Counted from the first letter of the stretch, positions 46,442 through 55,127 are shown. The stretch is DNA of 64,000 nucleotides from Collinsella sp. TF05-9AC (GCF_003438495.1 NZ_QSSH01000005.1:31573-95572); one strand, 5' to 3'. A program made the numbers and translations. Notes: generated from the sequence alone by a model not told the origin.

Positions 46442-47547
46442 TTCGCCGTCAACTTATCAATTTCCAAAACCGCAGTGTCGATGTCCGCGTCGGTCTTGGC
46501 GCGTTTGAGGAACTGTCGCGCATGTTTGCCTCGGCTGTGGGCAAGCCTAAGCGCGCGATGGTGGTTTGGAACGACGCCACATCCGAGCGTTTTGGCGAGG
46601 TCGTCGAGCATGCGCTGGTCGACGCCGGGTTTGCCGTGTCGCTGCTCGCCCTCGAGGTTTCTCCTGCCGGCGCTACGCTGGCCGATGCCGATACCGTCTT
46701 TGGCGCCCTGTCAGCTAACGGCATTACCTGCGACGATCTCGTTGTCGCTGTTGGCGATGCCGCAACCTGTTCGGTTGTTGGCTGGTGCGCCAACCAGTGG
46801 TGTGGCCGAACCGAGTGCGCGCTGCTGCCGACGACCTTCGACGCCATGCTCACGGTCGCGACGACCATGAAGCCGCTCGTCGCCTCGTTGGCCAATGCGC
46901 TTCCCGCTATCGCGCTCCGTCTCGAACCGGGCTTGGTTGTGTGTGATCTCGACCTTGTTCGCGAGGCGGAACCCGAGGACCTCAAGTTCGGCTATGCGGT
47001 ACTTGTTGGCACCATGCTTTCGAGCAGCAAGTCCCGCTGGAATCAGTTTACTGAGACCGTCCCCGAGATTCTCGCGGGCGAGGAGGTCGCACTCGTCAAT
47101 GCCGTTCAATGGTCTCAGACTGCCCGCAAGGACGTGCTGACGGCCACGAACCCGAGCGCTCGCCATGCGCTCGATTTTGGCAAGACGGGGGAGCGCACCC
47201 TGCGCGCTTGCTTGGGCGATGCCGCTTCGCAGGTCCCTGCCTACCAGCTGTTGTCCGAGGGCATGCGCTTTGAGGCGCGCCTAGCACACGATGCCTGCGA
47301 CTTCGATATCGACTATGTGTTTGATCTCGATGACTGCCTGGAGGACTTTGGCATCGAGGAGCTTGCCTTCGACTTGGAGCCTGCCGCATATATCGAGGAG
47401 TTCCGCAGACAGCAGTTTGTCCGCTCGAACCGCAGCATGCTGCCGCTGCCCGCGGCGCTCGGCGCCATTCGCCTAACGAGCGTCGAGGACGAGGTTCTTG
47501 AGCGCCATGCTCACGCCTACTTGGCTTCTCGTAAAGAACTTCTCTAA
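46438..47547 (+). CDS. aroB: AroB-like protein, divergent (3-dehydroquinate synthase fold, active site lost)
   Basis: 369 residues, colinear with 3-dehydroquinate synthase and next to aroK, so it descends from AroB. Where the family reads ALGGGVVGD this reads AVGDAATCS; only the following PTT block (ALLPTTFDAM) is kept. The glutamate ligand is kept (EDLKFGY for AEVIKYG), but the zinc histidines are gone: LDFGKTGERTLR replaces LNFGHTFGHAIE, and the HGEAV histidine reads SEGMRF. The RDKK motif reads RRQQ. It probably cannot do the AroB reaction in the known way. The frame is intact and of full length. A role as a binding or structural relic is unproven. Confidence 0.8.
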   Translation: MIRRQLINFQNRSVDVRVGLGAFEELSRMFASAVGKPKRAMVVWNDATSERFGEVVEHALVDAGFAVSLLALEVSPAGATLADADTVFGALSANGITCDDLVVAVGDAATCSVVGWCANQWCGRTECALLPTTFDAMLTVATTMKPLVASLANALPAIALRLEPGLVVCDLDLVREAEPEDLKFGYAVLVGTMLSSSKSRWNQFTETVPEILAGEEVALVNAVQWSQTARKDVLTATNPSARHALDFGKTGERTLRACLGDAASQVPAYQLLSEGMRFEARLAHDACDFDIDYVFDLDDCLEDFGIEELAFDLEPAAYIEEFRRQQFVRSNRSMLPLPAALGAIRLTSVEDEVLERHAHAYLASRKELL

Positions 47548-47584
47548 GATTTATTGACTTCCATCGTCTTTCGTATCATGTTGA

Positions 47585-47647
47585 GGGGCGGGTTTTCAAT
47601 CGGTTGCGGATCGCATGCGATTCCGTCGTTCGGTTGAGACCCGTCCC
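47585..47647 (+). promoter_or_regulatory. Structured 5' leader before the pepQ gene
   Basis: Three nested helices form a rod: GGGGCGGGT/ACCCGTCCC (47585-47593 with 47639-47647), TCAATCG/CGGTTGA (47596-47602 with 47631-47637) and CGGATCGC with the complementary run ending TTCCG (47607-47625). It ends 32 bases before the start codon. Regulation is inferred only. Confidence 0.45.
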
Positions 47648-47679
47648 GTCTATATTGAGACAACAAGAAAGGAATCTGC

Positions 47680-48810
47680 ATGTCTGAGTTTGCTGCCGGT
47701 CCTGCCGGTCGTATCGAGCGTGTCCGTGCCCTGATGGTCGAGCGTGGCTACGACGCCATCGTGGTGCGCGACGAGGCCAACCTTCGTTGGCTTACGGGCG
47801 TGAAGGGCGTCTTCGACTACACCTTCGAGTTCCCGCACGCTGCGTTTATTACGGCCGACCAGTGCCTGTTCCACACCGACTCGCGCTACCTCAACAGCTT
47901 TGAGGAGAACACGCCAGCCGGCAGCCCCTGGGTCTACGACATGGATGAGGGCACCATCCCCGGTTGGGTCGCCGGCAAGATCGCGGCCAACAAATGCCGC
48001 GTCTGCGCTGTCGAGGACGATATGCAGATTAATTTCTACCAGGGTATTCAGCGCGGCCTGGAGGACCGTTCCGTCGCCTGTATGCTGCCGCTGATGCACG
48101 ACGATATCCGCAAGATGCGCGCCATCAAGGACGCCGAGGAGATTGAGCTCATGCGCCATGCGCAGTCGATCACCGATGCCGCCTTCCAGCACATGCTCGG
48201 CTTTATTAAGCCCGGTATGACCGAGAAGCAGGTACGCAACGAGCTCGAGAACTTTATGTTCGCCAACGGTGCCGACAGCCTGGCCTTCGGTTCCATCGTC
48301 GCGAGCGGCCCCAACACCGCCAACCCGCATGCCGTGCCGAGCGACCGCGTGATCGAGAAGGGCGATTTCGTTCTTATGGATTACGGCGCGGGCTATTGCG
48401 ATTACCGCTCCGACATGACGCGCACTGTCGTGATGGGCGAGCCCACCCAGGAGCAGCTCGACCTGTACGCACTCGTGCGCCGTACGCACGAGGAGTGCGT
48501 CGCCGCCATCCATCCGGGCGTTGAGGGCAACGACATCTTCAAGCTCTCCAAGAAGATCATCGGCGATGCCGGCTATGGCGATTACTATAACCATGGCTTG
48601 GGTCACGGCGTGGGCATCGACATCCATGAGCTGCCCAACTTTAACCGCAGCAAGAATATCATCGAGGTCGGCTCGGTTATCACCATGGAGCCCGGCGTCT
48701 ACCTGCCCGGCGTGGGCGGCGTGCGCCTGGAGGACTACGGCGTGGTCACCGAGAACGGCTATGAGCCCTTCACCAAGACCCCGCACGACCTGCACGTTAT
48801 CGACTGCTAG
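47680..48810 (+). CDS. pepQ: M24 family aminopeptidase P / Xaa-Pro dipeptidase
   Basis: 376 residues. A creatinase-like N-terminal domain (1-135) precedes the pita-bread M24 domain. Metal ligands are seen as LMDYGAGYCDYRSDMTRT (two Asp), LGHGVGIDIHELP (His), TMEPGVYLPGVGGVRLEDYG (two Glu). It removes residues next to proline, a partner to proline-rich proteins and to efp, the next gene. AAGAAAGGAA precedes ATG 47680. A strong terminator follows. Confidence 0.9.
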   Translation: MSEFAAGPAGRIERVRALMVERGYDAIVVRDEANLRWLTGVKGVFDYTFEFPHAAFITADQCLFHTDSRYLNSFEENTPAGSPWVYDMDEGTIPGWVAGKIAANKCRVCAVEDDMQINFYQGIQRGLEDRSVACMLPLMHDDIRKMRAIKDAEEIELMRHAQSITDAAFQHMLGFIKPGMTEKQVRNELENFMFANGADSLAFGSIVASGPNTANPHAVPSDRVIEKGDFVLMDYGAGYCDYRSDMTRTVVMGEPTQEQLDLYALVRRTHEECVAAIHPGVEGNDIFKLSKKIIGDAGYGDYYNHGLGHGVGIDIHELPNFNRSKNIIEVGSVITMEPGVYLPGVGGVRLEDYGVVTENGYEPFTKTPHDLHVIDC

Positions 48811-48833
48811 TTTACTTCAGTAGATAGTTTGGG

Positions 48834-48876
48834 GCGGGGCGTCCGGATTGATTCGGACGCCCCGCGTTCTCTTTTT
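48834..48876 (+). terminator. Intrinsic terminator after pepQ
   Basis: Stem GCGGGGCGTCCG / CGGACGCCCCGC with a GATTGATT loop, then GTTCTCTTTTT. Confidence 0.85.
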
Positions 48877-48970
48877 ATGCGCTCGCCGCAGGCGCCGTCT
48901 GCAAGTGTATAATTTCTGTCGTATGTAATTTGGACGCTTGTGCGTTCTGCCCATAACAAGAAAGGTCGCT

Positions 48971-49534
48971 ATGCCTACCATTTCCACCGCCGACTTCAAG
49001 AACGGCCTCGGTCTCCGCATCAAGGACAAGGTCTACACCATCGTCGAGTTCCAGCATGTCAAGCCGGGCAAGGGCGGCGCGTTTGTGCGCTACAAGACCC
49101 GCGACATCAAGAGCGGCCGCGTCGTCGAGAACACCTGCAACGCCGGCACCAAGTTCGAGAGCGTCATGCTCACCACCCGTGAGTTCCAGTACCTCTACAA
49201 CGATGGCACCGACTACATCTTCATGGACAACGAGTCCTATGAGCAGGTTCCCGTTCCCGAGGACATGGTGGGCGAGAACTCCAAGTGGCTGCGCGAGAAC
49301 GACATCTGCCAGCTGCTCTTCGCCGACGATGAGCTCATGGGCGTGACCCCGCCGATGTTCATCGAGACCACCATCGTCCAGACCGACCCGGGCTTTAAGG
49401 GCGACACCGTCCAGGGTTCCACCAAGCCGGCCACGATCGACACCGGCGCTGTCATCCAGGTCCCCATGTACCTCAACGAGGGCGAGGTCATCAAGGTTGA
49501 CACCCGCGACGGCAAGTTCGTCTCCCGCGTCTAG
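48971..49534 (+). CDS. efp: Elongation factor P
   Basis: Relieves ribosome stalling at polyproline. 187 residues in the three OB-like domains. The loop VKPGKGGAFVRYK has the lysine (about residue 34 of the N-terminal domain) that is modified in many bacteria. C-terminal signature near GAVIQVPMYLNEGEVIKVDTRDGKFVSRV. ATG 48971 has AAGAAAGG upstream; a TATAAT at 48908-48913 may be its promoter. The upstream pepQ and downstream Asp23 and nusB are a familiar order. Confidence 0.96.
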   Translation: MPTISTADFKNGLGLRIKDKVYTIVEFQHVKPGKGGAFVRYKTRDIKSGRVVENTCNAGTKFESVMLTTREFQYLYNDGTDYIFMDNESYEQVPVPEDMVGENSKWLRENDICQLLFADDELMGVTPPMFIETTIVQTDPGFKGDTVQGSTKPATIDTGAVIQVPMYLNEGEVIKVDTRDGKFVSRV

Positions 49535-49558
49535 CAACCAACTCTTCTAGGAGGACTC

Positions 49559-49921
49559 ATGCCCCAGGAAATCAAGATTGACGGCATCGGCATTTCGCCC
49601 GATGTTCTGACCGCCATCGTCTCGCGCGCCGTGTCCGATGTCGAGGGCATCGCCTCCGTTGGCGTCAAGGACCTTGCCACCAACCTTGTCTCCATGATGC
49701 TCTCGTCCAAGGCCCCGGCTTCTGAGCCGGCGGTCGAGGCCGAGGTCGTCGGCGACAAGCTCGCACTCACCGTGCGCGTCGTGGTGTTCTTTGGCTATCC
49801 GTTCAAGAAACTCGCCGAGGCCGTTCGCGCTGCCGTGGTCGCCGCCATCGATGCCCAGGTTGGCGTTGAGGTCGAGCGCGTTGACGTTTGCATCGACGGC
49901 CTCGTTTTCCCCAAGGAGTAA
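49559..49921 (+). CDS. Asp23/Gls24 family envelope stress protein (second copy)
   Basis: 120 residues, Asp23/Gls24 family. ISPDVLTAIVSRAVSDVEGIASVGVKD, then LTVRVVVFFGYPFKKLAEAVRAAVVAAI, the pattern shared with the copy at 3532-3888. TAGGAGG lies just before ATG 49559. It precedes nusB by three bases, an order widespread in Gram-positive bacteria (asp23-nusB). Function not established. Confidence 0.85.
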   Translation: MPQEIKIDGIGISPDVLTAIVSRAVSDVEGIASVGVKDLATNLVSMMLSSKAPASEPAVEAEVVGDKLALTVRVVVFFGYPFKKLAEAVRAAVVAAIDAQVGVEVERVDVCIDGLVFPKE

Positions 49922-49924
49922 CCT

Positions 49925-50509
49925 TTGAGCCTTAAGGTTTATCGCGGGCGTACGCTTGCCCGCAGTCAGGCGCTGCAGCTGCTGTTCCAGGCCGAGGCCA
50001 CGGACAGCCCGCTCGAGCGCGTCCTCGAGGGTGATTTCCTGATCTCGAAGGGTCCCCTCGATCCCTATGCGCTGGAGCTGTGCCGAGGTGCCTACGAGCA
50101 TATCGACCGCATCGACTGTGCTCTGCGCTCCGTTGCCAAGAACTGGGATCTTATGCGCATGCCCGGCGCCGACCGCAACCTGCTGCGTATCGCCGTTTAC
50201 GAGATGCGTTTCCTCACCGACGAGGAGGTCTCGGACGCCATCGTGATCAACGAGGCCGTTGAGCTTGCCAAGGCCTATGGCACCGACCAGTCCGCGTCGT
50301 TCGTCAACGGCGTGCTGGGTAAGATCGCTCGCAGCGAGGAGCTGCCGGGCGAGGACCTATACCAGGAGCTGCTGGCCGAGGATCGCGCTCGCGAGGAGGC
50401 ACGGGCTGCCGAGGCTGCCGCAAAGGTTGCGGTTGCTCAGGCCGAGGCCGGCGTTCTCGACGAGGACGCTGAGGTCGCCGAGGCCGAGACCGGTACCGTC
50501 GAGGAGTAG
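49925..50509 (+). CDS. nusB: Transcription antitermination factor NusB
   Basis: Binds boxA RNA with S10 in rRNA antitermination. 194 residues, of which about 140 are the NusB fold: ARSQALQLLFQAEATDSPLE, DRNLLRIAVYEMRFLTDEEVSDAIVINEAVELAKAYGTDQSASFVNGVLGKIA. A C-terminal tail of about 50 residues is Ala/Glu rich, longer than usual. Start TTG 49925 is three bases after the previous stop. Confidence 0.92.
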   Translation: MSLKVYRGRTLARSQALQLLFQAEATDSPLERVLEGDFLISKGPLDPYALELCRGAYEHIDRIDCALRSVAKNWDLMRMPGADRNLLRIAVYEMRFLTDEEVSDAIVINEAVELAKAYGTDQSASFVNGVLGKIARSEELPGEDLYQELLAEDRAREEARAAEAAAKVAVAQAEAGVLDEDAEVAEAETGTVEE

Positions 50510-50511
50510 CC

Positions 50512-50751
50512 ATGCCAGAGGGTTCCGTCCGCAACTTCGACGAGATTTCGGACCGCTTGGACCAGATCATCGCCACCGTTCGCTCTAAGGATACGTCCTT
50601 GGAGCGTTCGCTCGATCTGTTTGACGAGGCGATTGAGCTGGGCTCCCGTGCGGTCGACATGGTCGATAAGTTTGAGCTGACGCCGCGTGAGGCCGACAAG
50701 CTCGAGCAGGAATACGATGAGGATGCGGCAAACGAATCCCAGGATAGCTAG
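50512..50751 (+). CDS. xseB: Exodeoxyribonuclease VII small subunit
   Basis: 79 residues. Core VRNFDEISDRLDQIIATVRSKDTSLERSLDLFDEAIELGSRAVDM is the XseB helical hairpin. Exo VII also needs XseA, which is not in the window; in many genomes xseA directly precedes it. It lies two bases after nusB and 26 before tlyA. Confidence 0.88.
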   Translation: MPEGSVRNFDEISDRLDQIIATVRSKDTSLERSLDLFDEAIELGSRAVDMVDKFELTPREADKLEQEYDEDAANESQDS

Positions 50752-50777
50752 GCCGCATCTCCGGATACGAATGGTTG

Positions 50778-51590
50778 ATGGCATTCATGAAACGCGTGCG
50801 TCTTGATGACGAACTGATTTCACAGGGCATCTGCGCCGATCGCGCGGATGCCCTTCGCACTCTTATGGCTGGCTTGGTCTCGAGTGGCGGCGAGCGCTTG
50901 ACTTCGCCGGGCCTTAAGGTGACCCCGGGCCTGCCGTTGCACGTGAAGGGGCGCATTCCCTATGTTGGCCGCGGCGGTCTTAAGCTCGAAGGCGCGCTTG
51001 ATACGTTTGGTATCAATCCGACGGGCCTTGCCTGTCTGGATGTGGGCTGCTCTACCGGCGGCTTTACCGATTGCCTGCTCAAGCGCGGAGCTGCGACCGT
51101 TGTCTCGGTGGACGTTGGTCGCGCCCAGTTCGATTGGTCGTTACGTCAGGACGATCGCGTGACGCTGCATGAGCGCACAAACGTGACGCAGCTGCCTGAG
51201 CTTGGCTATGCCGGCGCCATCGACCTGGCTGTGTGTGATGTCTCGTTTACCAGCATCGCGAACATTATCGATGCGGTGCTGGCGTGCCTGGCGCCTACGG
51301 GTGCATTCTGCACGCTTGTAAAGCCGCAGTTTGAGGCTCCGGCGGCGCTGGTGGGTGAGGGCGGCATTGTGACCGATCCCGCCGTGCGCCGCGATACACT
51401 CGTTGCGGCAGTTGAACTCTTTGCTGCCAAGGGGCTGTTCCCGGTCGATGTGTGCGTGTCGCCCATTCATGGTGCCAAGGGAAACGTTGAGTTTTTCCTG
51501 TACGGCACGAGATTTGACCCCGGCGACCGCACGCAAGACGAGCTGCAATTCCAGGTATCGGTTTTGAGCGAGAAAGCTGCAACGCTATGA
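50778..51590 (+). CDS. tlyA: TlyA family rRNA 2'-O-methyltransferase / hemolysin-like
   Basis: 270 residues. S4 domain (KRVRLDDELISQGICADRADALRTLMAGLV) and FtsJ-like methyltransferase: GRIPYVGRGGLKLEGALDTF, SAM motif LDVGCSTGGFTD, VSVDVGRAQFDW, DVSFTS, and LVKPQFEAP. TlyA enzymes methylate 16S and/or 23S rRNA. Start is uncertain: TTG 50775, ATG 50778 and ATG 50787 are in frame with weak ribosome binding sites. Its end overlaps nadK by four bases, as in many Gram-positive genomes. Confidence 0.9.
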   Translation: MAFMKRVRLDDELISQGICADRADALRTLMAGLVSSGGERLTSPGLKVTPGLPLHVKGRIPYVGRGGLKLEGALDTFGINPTGLACLDVGCSTGGFTDCLLKRGAATVVSVDVGRAQFDWSLRQDDRVTLHERTNVTQLPELGYAGAIDLAVCDVSFTSIANIIDAVLACLAPTGAFCTLVKPQFEAPAALVGEGGIVTDPAVRRDTLVAAVELFAAKGLFPVDVCVSPIHGAKGNVEFFLYGTRFDPGDRTQDELQFQVSVLSEKAATL

Positions 51591-52447
51591 AGGTCTTTCT
51601 GGTTCCCAATTACTATAAGCAAGAGGCGGTTGAGAGCGGCCTGATGCTCGAGCTTTGGCTGACGCGCCAGGGCTATGAGGTCGCATGGGCTGCCGACCAG
51701 CGATCGAAGATTCAAAGCACGCCTGATATTGACGGCTCCGATCTGGTCATTACGCTCGGCGGCGACGGTACGTTGCTGCGCGCTGCCCGCATCCTCAACC
51801 ATCGCGAGATTCCTATCCTCGGTCTTTCCTATGGTCACCTGGGCTTTTTAACTGCTGCGAGCCCCGAGGAGCGCGACATTCTGCAGGTCGTGAGCGACGC
51901 CCTTTCCGGCGAGCTGCACGTGAGCCGTCGCGCCACCATCGCCGCGGATATCGTGTCCGTGCGCGACGATGGCACGAAGGATGTCGTGCGCACGTTCGCC
52001 CTCAACGACATGGCGCTCACGCGCGGCCCCCTGTCCGATATGGTTGAGTTCGACATCACGGTGTCGGGCCACCATATCGATCGACTGCGTGGCGACGGCG
52101 TGGTCGTGTCCACGGCGACTGGTTCTACGGGGTACGCGCTCAGTGCAGGTGGCCCCATTGTGAGCCCCGACTATACGGGTATGGTCTGCGTACCCATTGC
52201 GCCGCACACCATTCAGGCCCGTGCCTTCTTGACTTCGCCGAGTGATGTCGTCGAAATCTTTATGTCCGATGATCGCCCGAGCGTTCCGGCGATCGCTATC
52301 GATGGACAGTTTATTACCTGCGACGGCACGGTCGAGAGCGTGGCCGTGCGCCGAGGCCCCGGCGATGTGCTGCTGCTCGACTACGGCCCCGAGAGTTTTT
52401 ACAACTCGGTGAGCCGCGTATTCTACGGAGTGCGTCATGATCGATGA
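51587..52447 (+). CDS. nadK: NAD kinase
   Basis: Phosphorylates NAD+ to NADP+. 286 residues. Conserved GGDGTLLRAAR (catalytic Asp), YGHLGFLT, FALNDMALTRG (NE/D motif) and STATGSTGYALSAGGPIVSP are present. Overlaps tlyA by four bases and recN by eleven, so the three are translationally coupled. Confidence 0.94.
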   Translation: MKVFLVPNYYKQEAVESGLMLELWLTRQGYEVAWAADQRSKIQSTPDIDGSDLVITLGGDGTLLRAARILNHREIPILGLSYGHLGFLTAASPEERDILQVVSDALSGELHVSRRATIAADIVSVRDDGTKDVVRTFALNDMALTRGPLSDMVEFDITVSGHHIDRLRGDGVVVSTATGSTGYALSAGGPIVSPDYTGMVCVPIAPHTIQARAFLTSPSDVVEIFMSDDRPSVPAIAIDGQFITCDGTVESVAVRRGPGDVLLLDYGPESFYNSVSRVFYGVRHDR

Positions 52448-54065
52448 GATGCAGGTTTCTAACATTGCACTCATTCGCGAGGCGACGCTGGTGCCGAGTG
52501 CCGGCCTGACTGTCCTGACCGGCGAGACCGGCGCCGGCAAGACCGCGCTGCTCTCGGCCCTCAAGCTTATTTTGGGTGAGCGCGCGGATTCGTCGACGGT
52601 GCGCGAGGGCGAGGCGCTGGCGAGCGTCGAGGCGCGGCTGTTTGACGGCCCGCACGACACGGAAGGCTTCACGGTCCAGCGCAGCCTTTCTGCCGAGGGC
52701 CGCAGCCGCGTGAAGATTGACGGCCGCATCGCCAGTGTGCGCGAGCTTTCGGAGCGCGTCGGTGTGATGATGGATCTGTGCGGCCAGCACGAGCACCAGC
52801 GCTTGCTCGATCCGGCGCATCACGTTGCGATGGTCGATGCATGGGCAGGGCGCCCGGCACTCGAGGCGCTGGATGCGTACCGCGCCTGCTTTAAAGCCTC
52901 GCGCGCTGCCGCCAAGGAGGTTCGACGTGTCGAAGAGGCCTCGCGTGCGCAGGGGAGCCGCGTCGAGGAGGCGCGCTTTGCCCTCGAGCGCATCGGCGAG
53001 GTCGACCCCAAGCCGGGTGAGTATGAGGAACTCGAGAAGCTGCTGCCGCGCTCCGAACATGCCGAGGTACTGGTTGCCACGGCTAACGATGCCCATGCAT
53101 CGCTTGCCGCCGAAGGGGGAGCGCTCGATGCCGTGAACAGCGCCGTGGCAGAGCTTTCCCGAATGGCTACCGTCGATCGCAAACTCGGCGACATTGCCGA
53201 TGCACTATCGGATGCCTGTATCTCCCTTGAGGATTGCGCGAACGAGCTTCGTGCCTATCGCGATGGCATCGCCTTCGACCCGCGCGAGCTCGCTCGCATG
53301 CGTGAGCGGTATTCCGACCTCAAGGGTCTGTTGCGTCAGTGGGGTCCCACTATGGACGATGTTTTTGCCATGCGCGATCGCTCGCAAGAGCTGTTGTCGC
53401 TGGTAGACGATGGTGATGAGCAGATCAAGAAGGCGCGTGAAGCGCTTGGCGCAGCAGAGCATGAACTGTTCGCCGCCGCCAAGGCGCTTAAGCGTGCACG
53501 CAATACGGCGGCTCCGCGCTTCTGCCACGAGGTGGGCCGCCAGATGGCTCGCCTGGAGATGGGCAGCGCCGAGCTCGTCTGGGAGTCGCGTGATCTTCCC
53601 CGTGCTGAGTGGACGCCCGTTGGTCCTTCGAGCTACGAGCTGCTATACCGCAGCGGTGCCGGTTTGACGCCGCGCCCCCTGCGTCGAATTGCGTCGGGCG
53701 GCGAGCTCAGCCGCGTCATGCTGGCAAGTAAGGTTGTCCTCGGTAACGCGGACGGTGTCGATACGCTGGTGTTTGACGAGGTCGATGCTGGTGTCGGTGG
53801 CTCCACGGCGCGTGCGCTCGCGGGCGTGCTGGCAGATCTCGCCGCTACGCATCAGGTGATTGTCGTAACCCACTTGGCGCAGGTCGCCGTCATGGCTGAC
53901 AAGCATTATGTCGTCAGCAAGGAACCGGGCGATGTTCCCCAGACGCATTTGGACGAGGTAACCGGCGAAGCGCGTACTGCCGAGATCGCCCGCATGTTGA
54001 GCGGCGATCAGTCCGAGGCAAGCTTGGCCCACGCAAAGCAGATGCTCGAAGAAGCTCGAGGTTAG
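52437..54065 (+). CDS. recN: DNA repair protein RecN
   Basis: SMC-like ATPase acting early in double-strand break repair. 542 residues. Walker A GETGAGKTALLSALKLILGERAD, GQHEHQRLLDPAHH downstream of the first head segment, two coiled coils around residues 150-370, and the C-terminal ABC signature LRRIASGGELSRVMLASKVVLG with Walker B TLVFDEVDAGVGGSTA. ATG 52437 overlaps the nadK end. A palindrome follows the stop. Confidence 0.93.
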   Translation: MIDEMQVSNIALIREATLVPSAGLTVLTGETGAGKTALLSALKLILGERADSSTVREGEALASVEARLFDGPHDTEGFTVQRSLSAEGRSRVKIDGRIASVRELSERVGVMMDLCGQHEHQRLLDPAHHVAMVDAWAGRPALEALDAYRACFKASRAAAKEVRRVEEASRAQGSRVEEARFALERIGEVDPKPGEYEELEKLLPRSEHAEVLVATANDAHASLAAEGGALDAVNSAVAELSRMATVDRKLGDIADALSDACISLEDCANELRAYRDGIAFDPRELARMRERYSDLKGLLRQWGPTMDDVFAMRDRSQELLSLVDDGDEQIKKAREALGAAEHELFAAAKALKRARNTAAPRFCHEVGRQMARLEMGSAELVWESRDLPRAEWTPVGPSSYELLYRSGAGLTPRPLRRIASGGELSRVMLASKVVLGNADGVDTLVFDEVDAGVGGSTARALAGVLADLAATHQVIVVTHLAQVAVMADKHYVVSKEPGDVPQTHLDEVTGEARTAEIARMLSGDQSEASLAHAKQMLEEARG

Positions 54066-54083
54066 GTCGTATCAGCGGTGTTG

Positions 54084-54116
54084 GTGGGACAAAATAGACT
54101 GAAATTTTTGTCCCAC
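54084..54116. repeat. Inverted repeat between recN and the RpiR gene
   Basis: GTGGGACAAAA (from 54084) and TTTTTGTCCCAC (to 54116) flank TAGACTGAAA. The right arm includes a T-rich run and the left an A run, so it may terminate both convergent genes. A single TTTTGTCCCAC arm also occurs at about 37259-37269 after rarA. Confidence 0.6.
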
Positions 54117-54124
54117 TACGCGTT

Positions 54125-54982
54125 TTACTCCACAACCTTATCCGGCTGGATGAGCTCCTCGTAGTAGCTGATATGCTCACGCGCGTCTTTAATCTCGGGC
54201 AGCAGGAAGTTGTAGATGACTTCGATGATCATCGTGGCGCTGATCTTGGAGAACGCGAAGTCACCCGTTGTCAGCAACGCTTCGTGATTGACGGTATTAA
54301 AGGTGTAGTCGGCGAGGCGCGCAAGTGGGGATTTGCTGTCACTGCTGATGACGACTACGGTTGCGCCGCAGTTGCGAGCCGCTTTTGCCATGCGATTCAG
54401 TCGGCGCGATTTGCCAGAGTTTGAGATTAGCACGATGACGTCACCCGGGCGTAACGTGAGCGCAAAGCCGATTGATGTCTCGCTAATGGTGCTCGCCATG
54501 CAGCGCAGGCCCAGCTGCGAAAACTTAAACGTCGCATCGAGCGCGACCGCGTTCGTATTGCCCACAGCTGCAAACTCAATAACCCCTGCATGCTTAAGGG
54601 CATGCACAACAGCCGCCAGCGTATCGTGGTCGATCCCGTCGATGGTCGCATTAAGCTCGCTCACCTTGGCAGCCAGGATATTCTTGAGACTCTGCTCCAT
54701 ATTGTCGAGCGAGACCTCGTCAGTCAGGCCCTCGTTACGCTGGCTTTCCAAATCCCTCGCCAACGAAAACTGAAAGCTGCGGAAGCTACCAAAGCCAAGC
54801 TTGCGGCAGAAGCGCGAAACGGTCGCCTCGGACGTGGCGGCGGCGCGCGAGAGCTGAGCGGCCGTGAGGCGTGGCGCCTCGGACTGGTGCTCCAATATAT
54901 AGTCGACAATGCGCTGCTCGGACTCGCTGTATCCCTGATGGGTGCTAATGAGGGAAAGTGCGCTCTTGCTACTATCGGTCAT
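54125..54982 (-). CDS. RpiR/MurR family transcriptional regulator
   Basis: 285 residues. N-terminal helix-turn-helix domain (ESEQRIVDYILEHQSEAPRLTAAQLSRAAATSEATVSRFCRKLGFGSFRSFQ) and C-terminal SIS sugar-phosphate-binding domain (VVHALKHAGVIEFAAVGNTNAVALDATFK, LISNSGKSRRLNRMAKAARNCGATVVVIS). It is divergent from fruA, with operator-like inverted repeats in the spacer, so it probably senses a fructose-derived phosphate and controls the fructose genes. ATG 54980-54982 has AGGAG upstream on the reverse strand. Confidence 0.88.
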   Translation of the reverse strand: MTDSSKSALSLISTHQGYSESEQRIVDYILEHQSEAPRLTAAQLSRAAATSEATVSRFCRKLGFGSFRSFQFSLARDLESQRNEGLTDEVSLDNMEQSLKNILAAKVSELNATIDGIDHDTLAAVVHALKHAGVIEFAAVGNTNAVALDATFKFSQLGLRCMASTISETSIGFALTLRPGDVIVLISNSGKSRRLNRMAKAARNCGATVVVISSDSKSPLARLADYTFNTVNHEALLTTGDFAFSKISATMIIEVIYNFLLPEIKDAREHISYYEELIQPDKVVE

Positions 54983-55084
54983 GGATGGCTCCTGGTTGGC
55001 ATGAAAATCTAGCTTGATTTGCAATGCCATAGTATACGGGCATTTTCAATTACAAGATACACCTTGCCGTTTCAAGTGTTGATG

Positions 55085-55127
55085 GTAAACTTTCACCTAC
55101 CGTTTACGGTTATGAAAGAACCTTTCA
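55085..55127. promoter_or_regulatory. Candidate operators in the rpiR-fruA spacer
   Basis: Two inverted repeats: GTAAAC (55085-55090) with GTTTAC (55102-55107), and TGAAAG-AAC-CTTTCA (55113-55127). The second is a compact 15-bp site like those bound by SIS-domain regulators. Spacing to fruA (start 55255) is about 130 bases. Confidence 0.5.
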
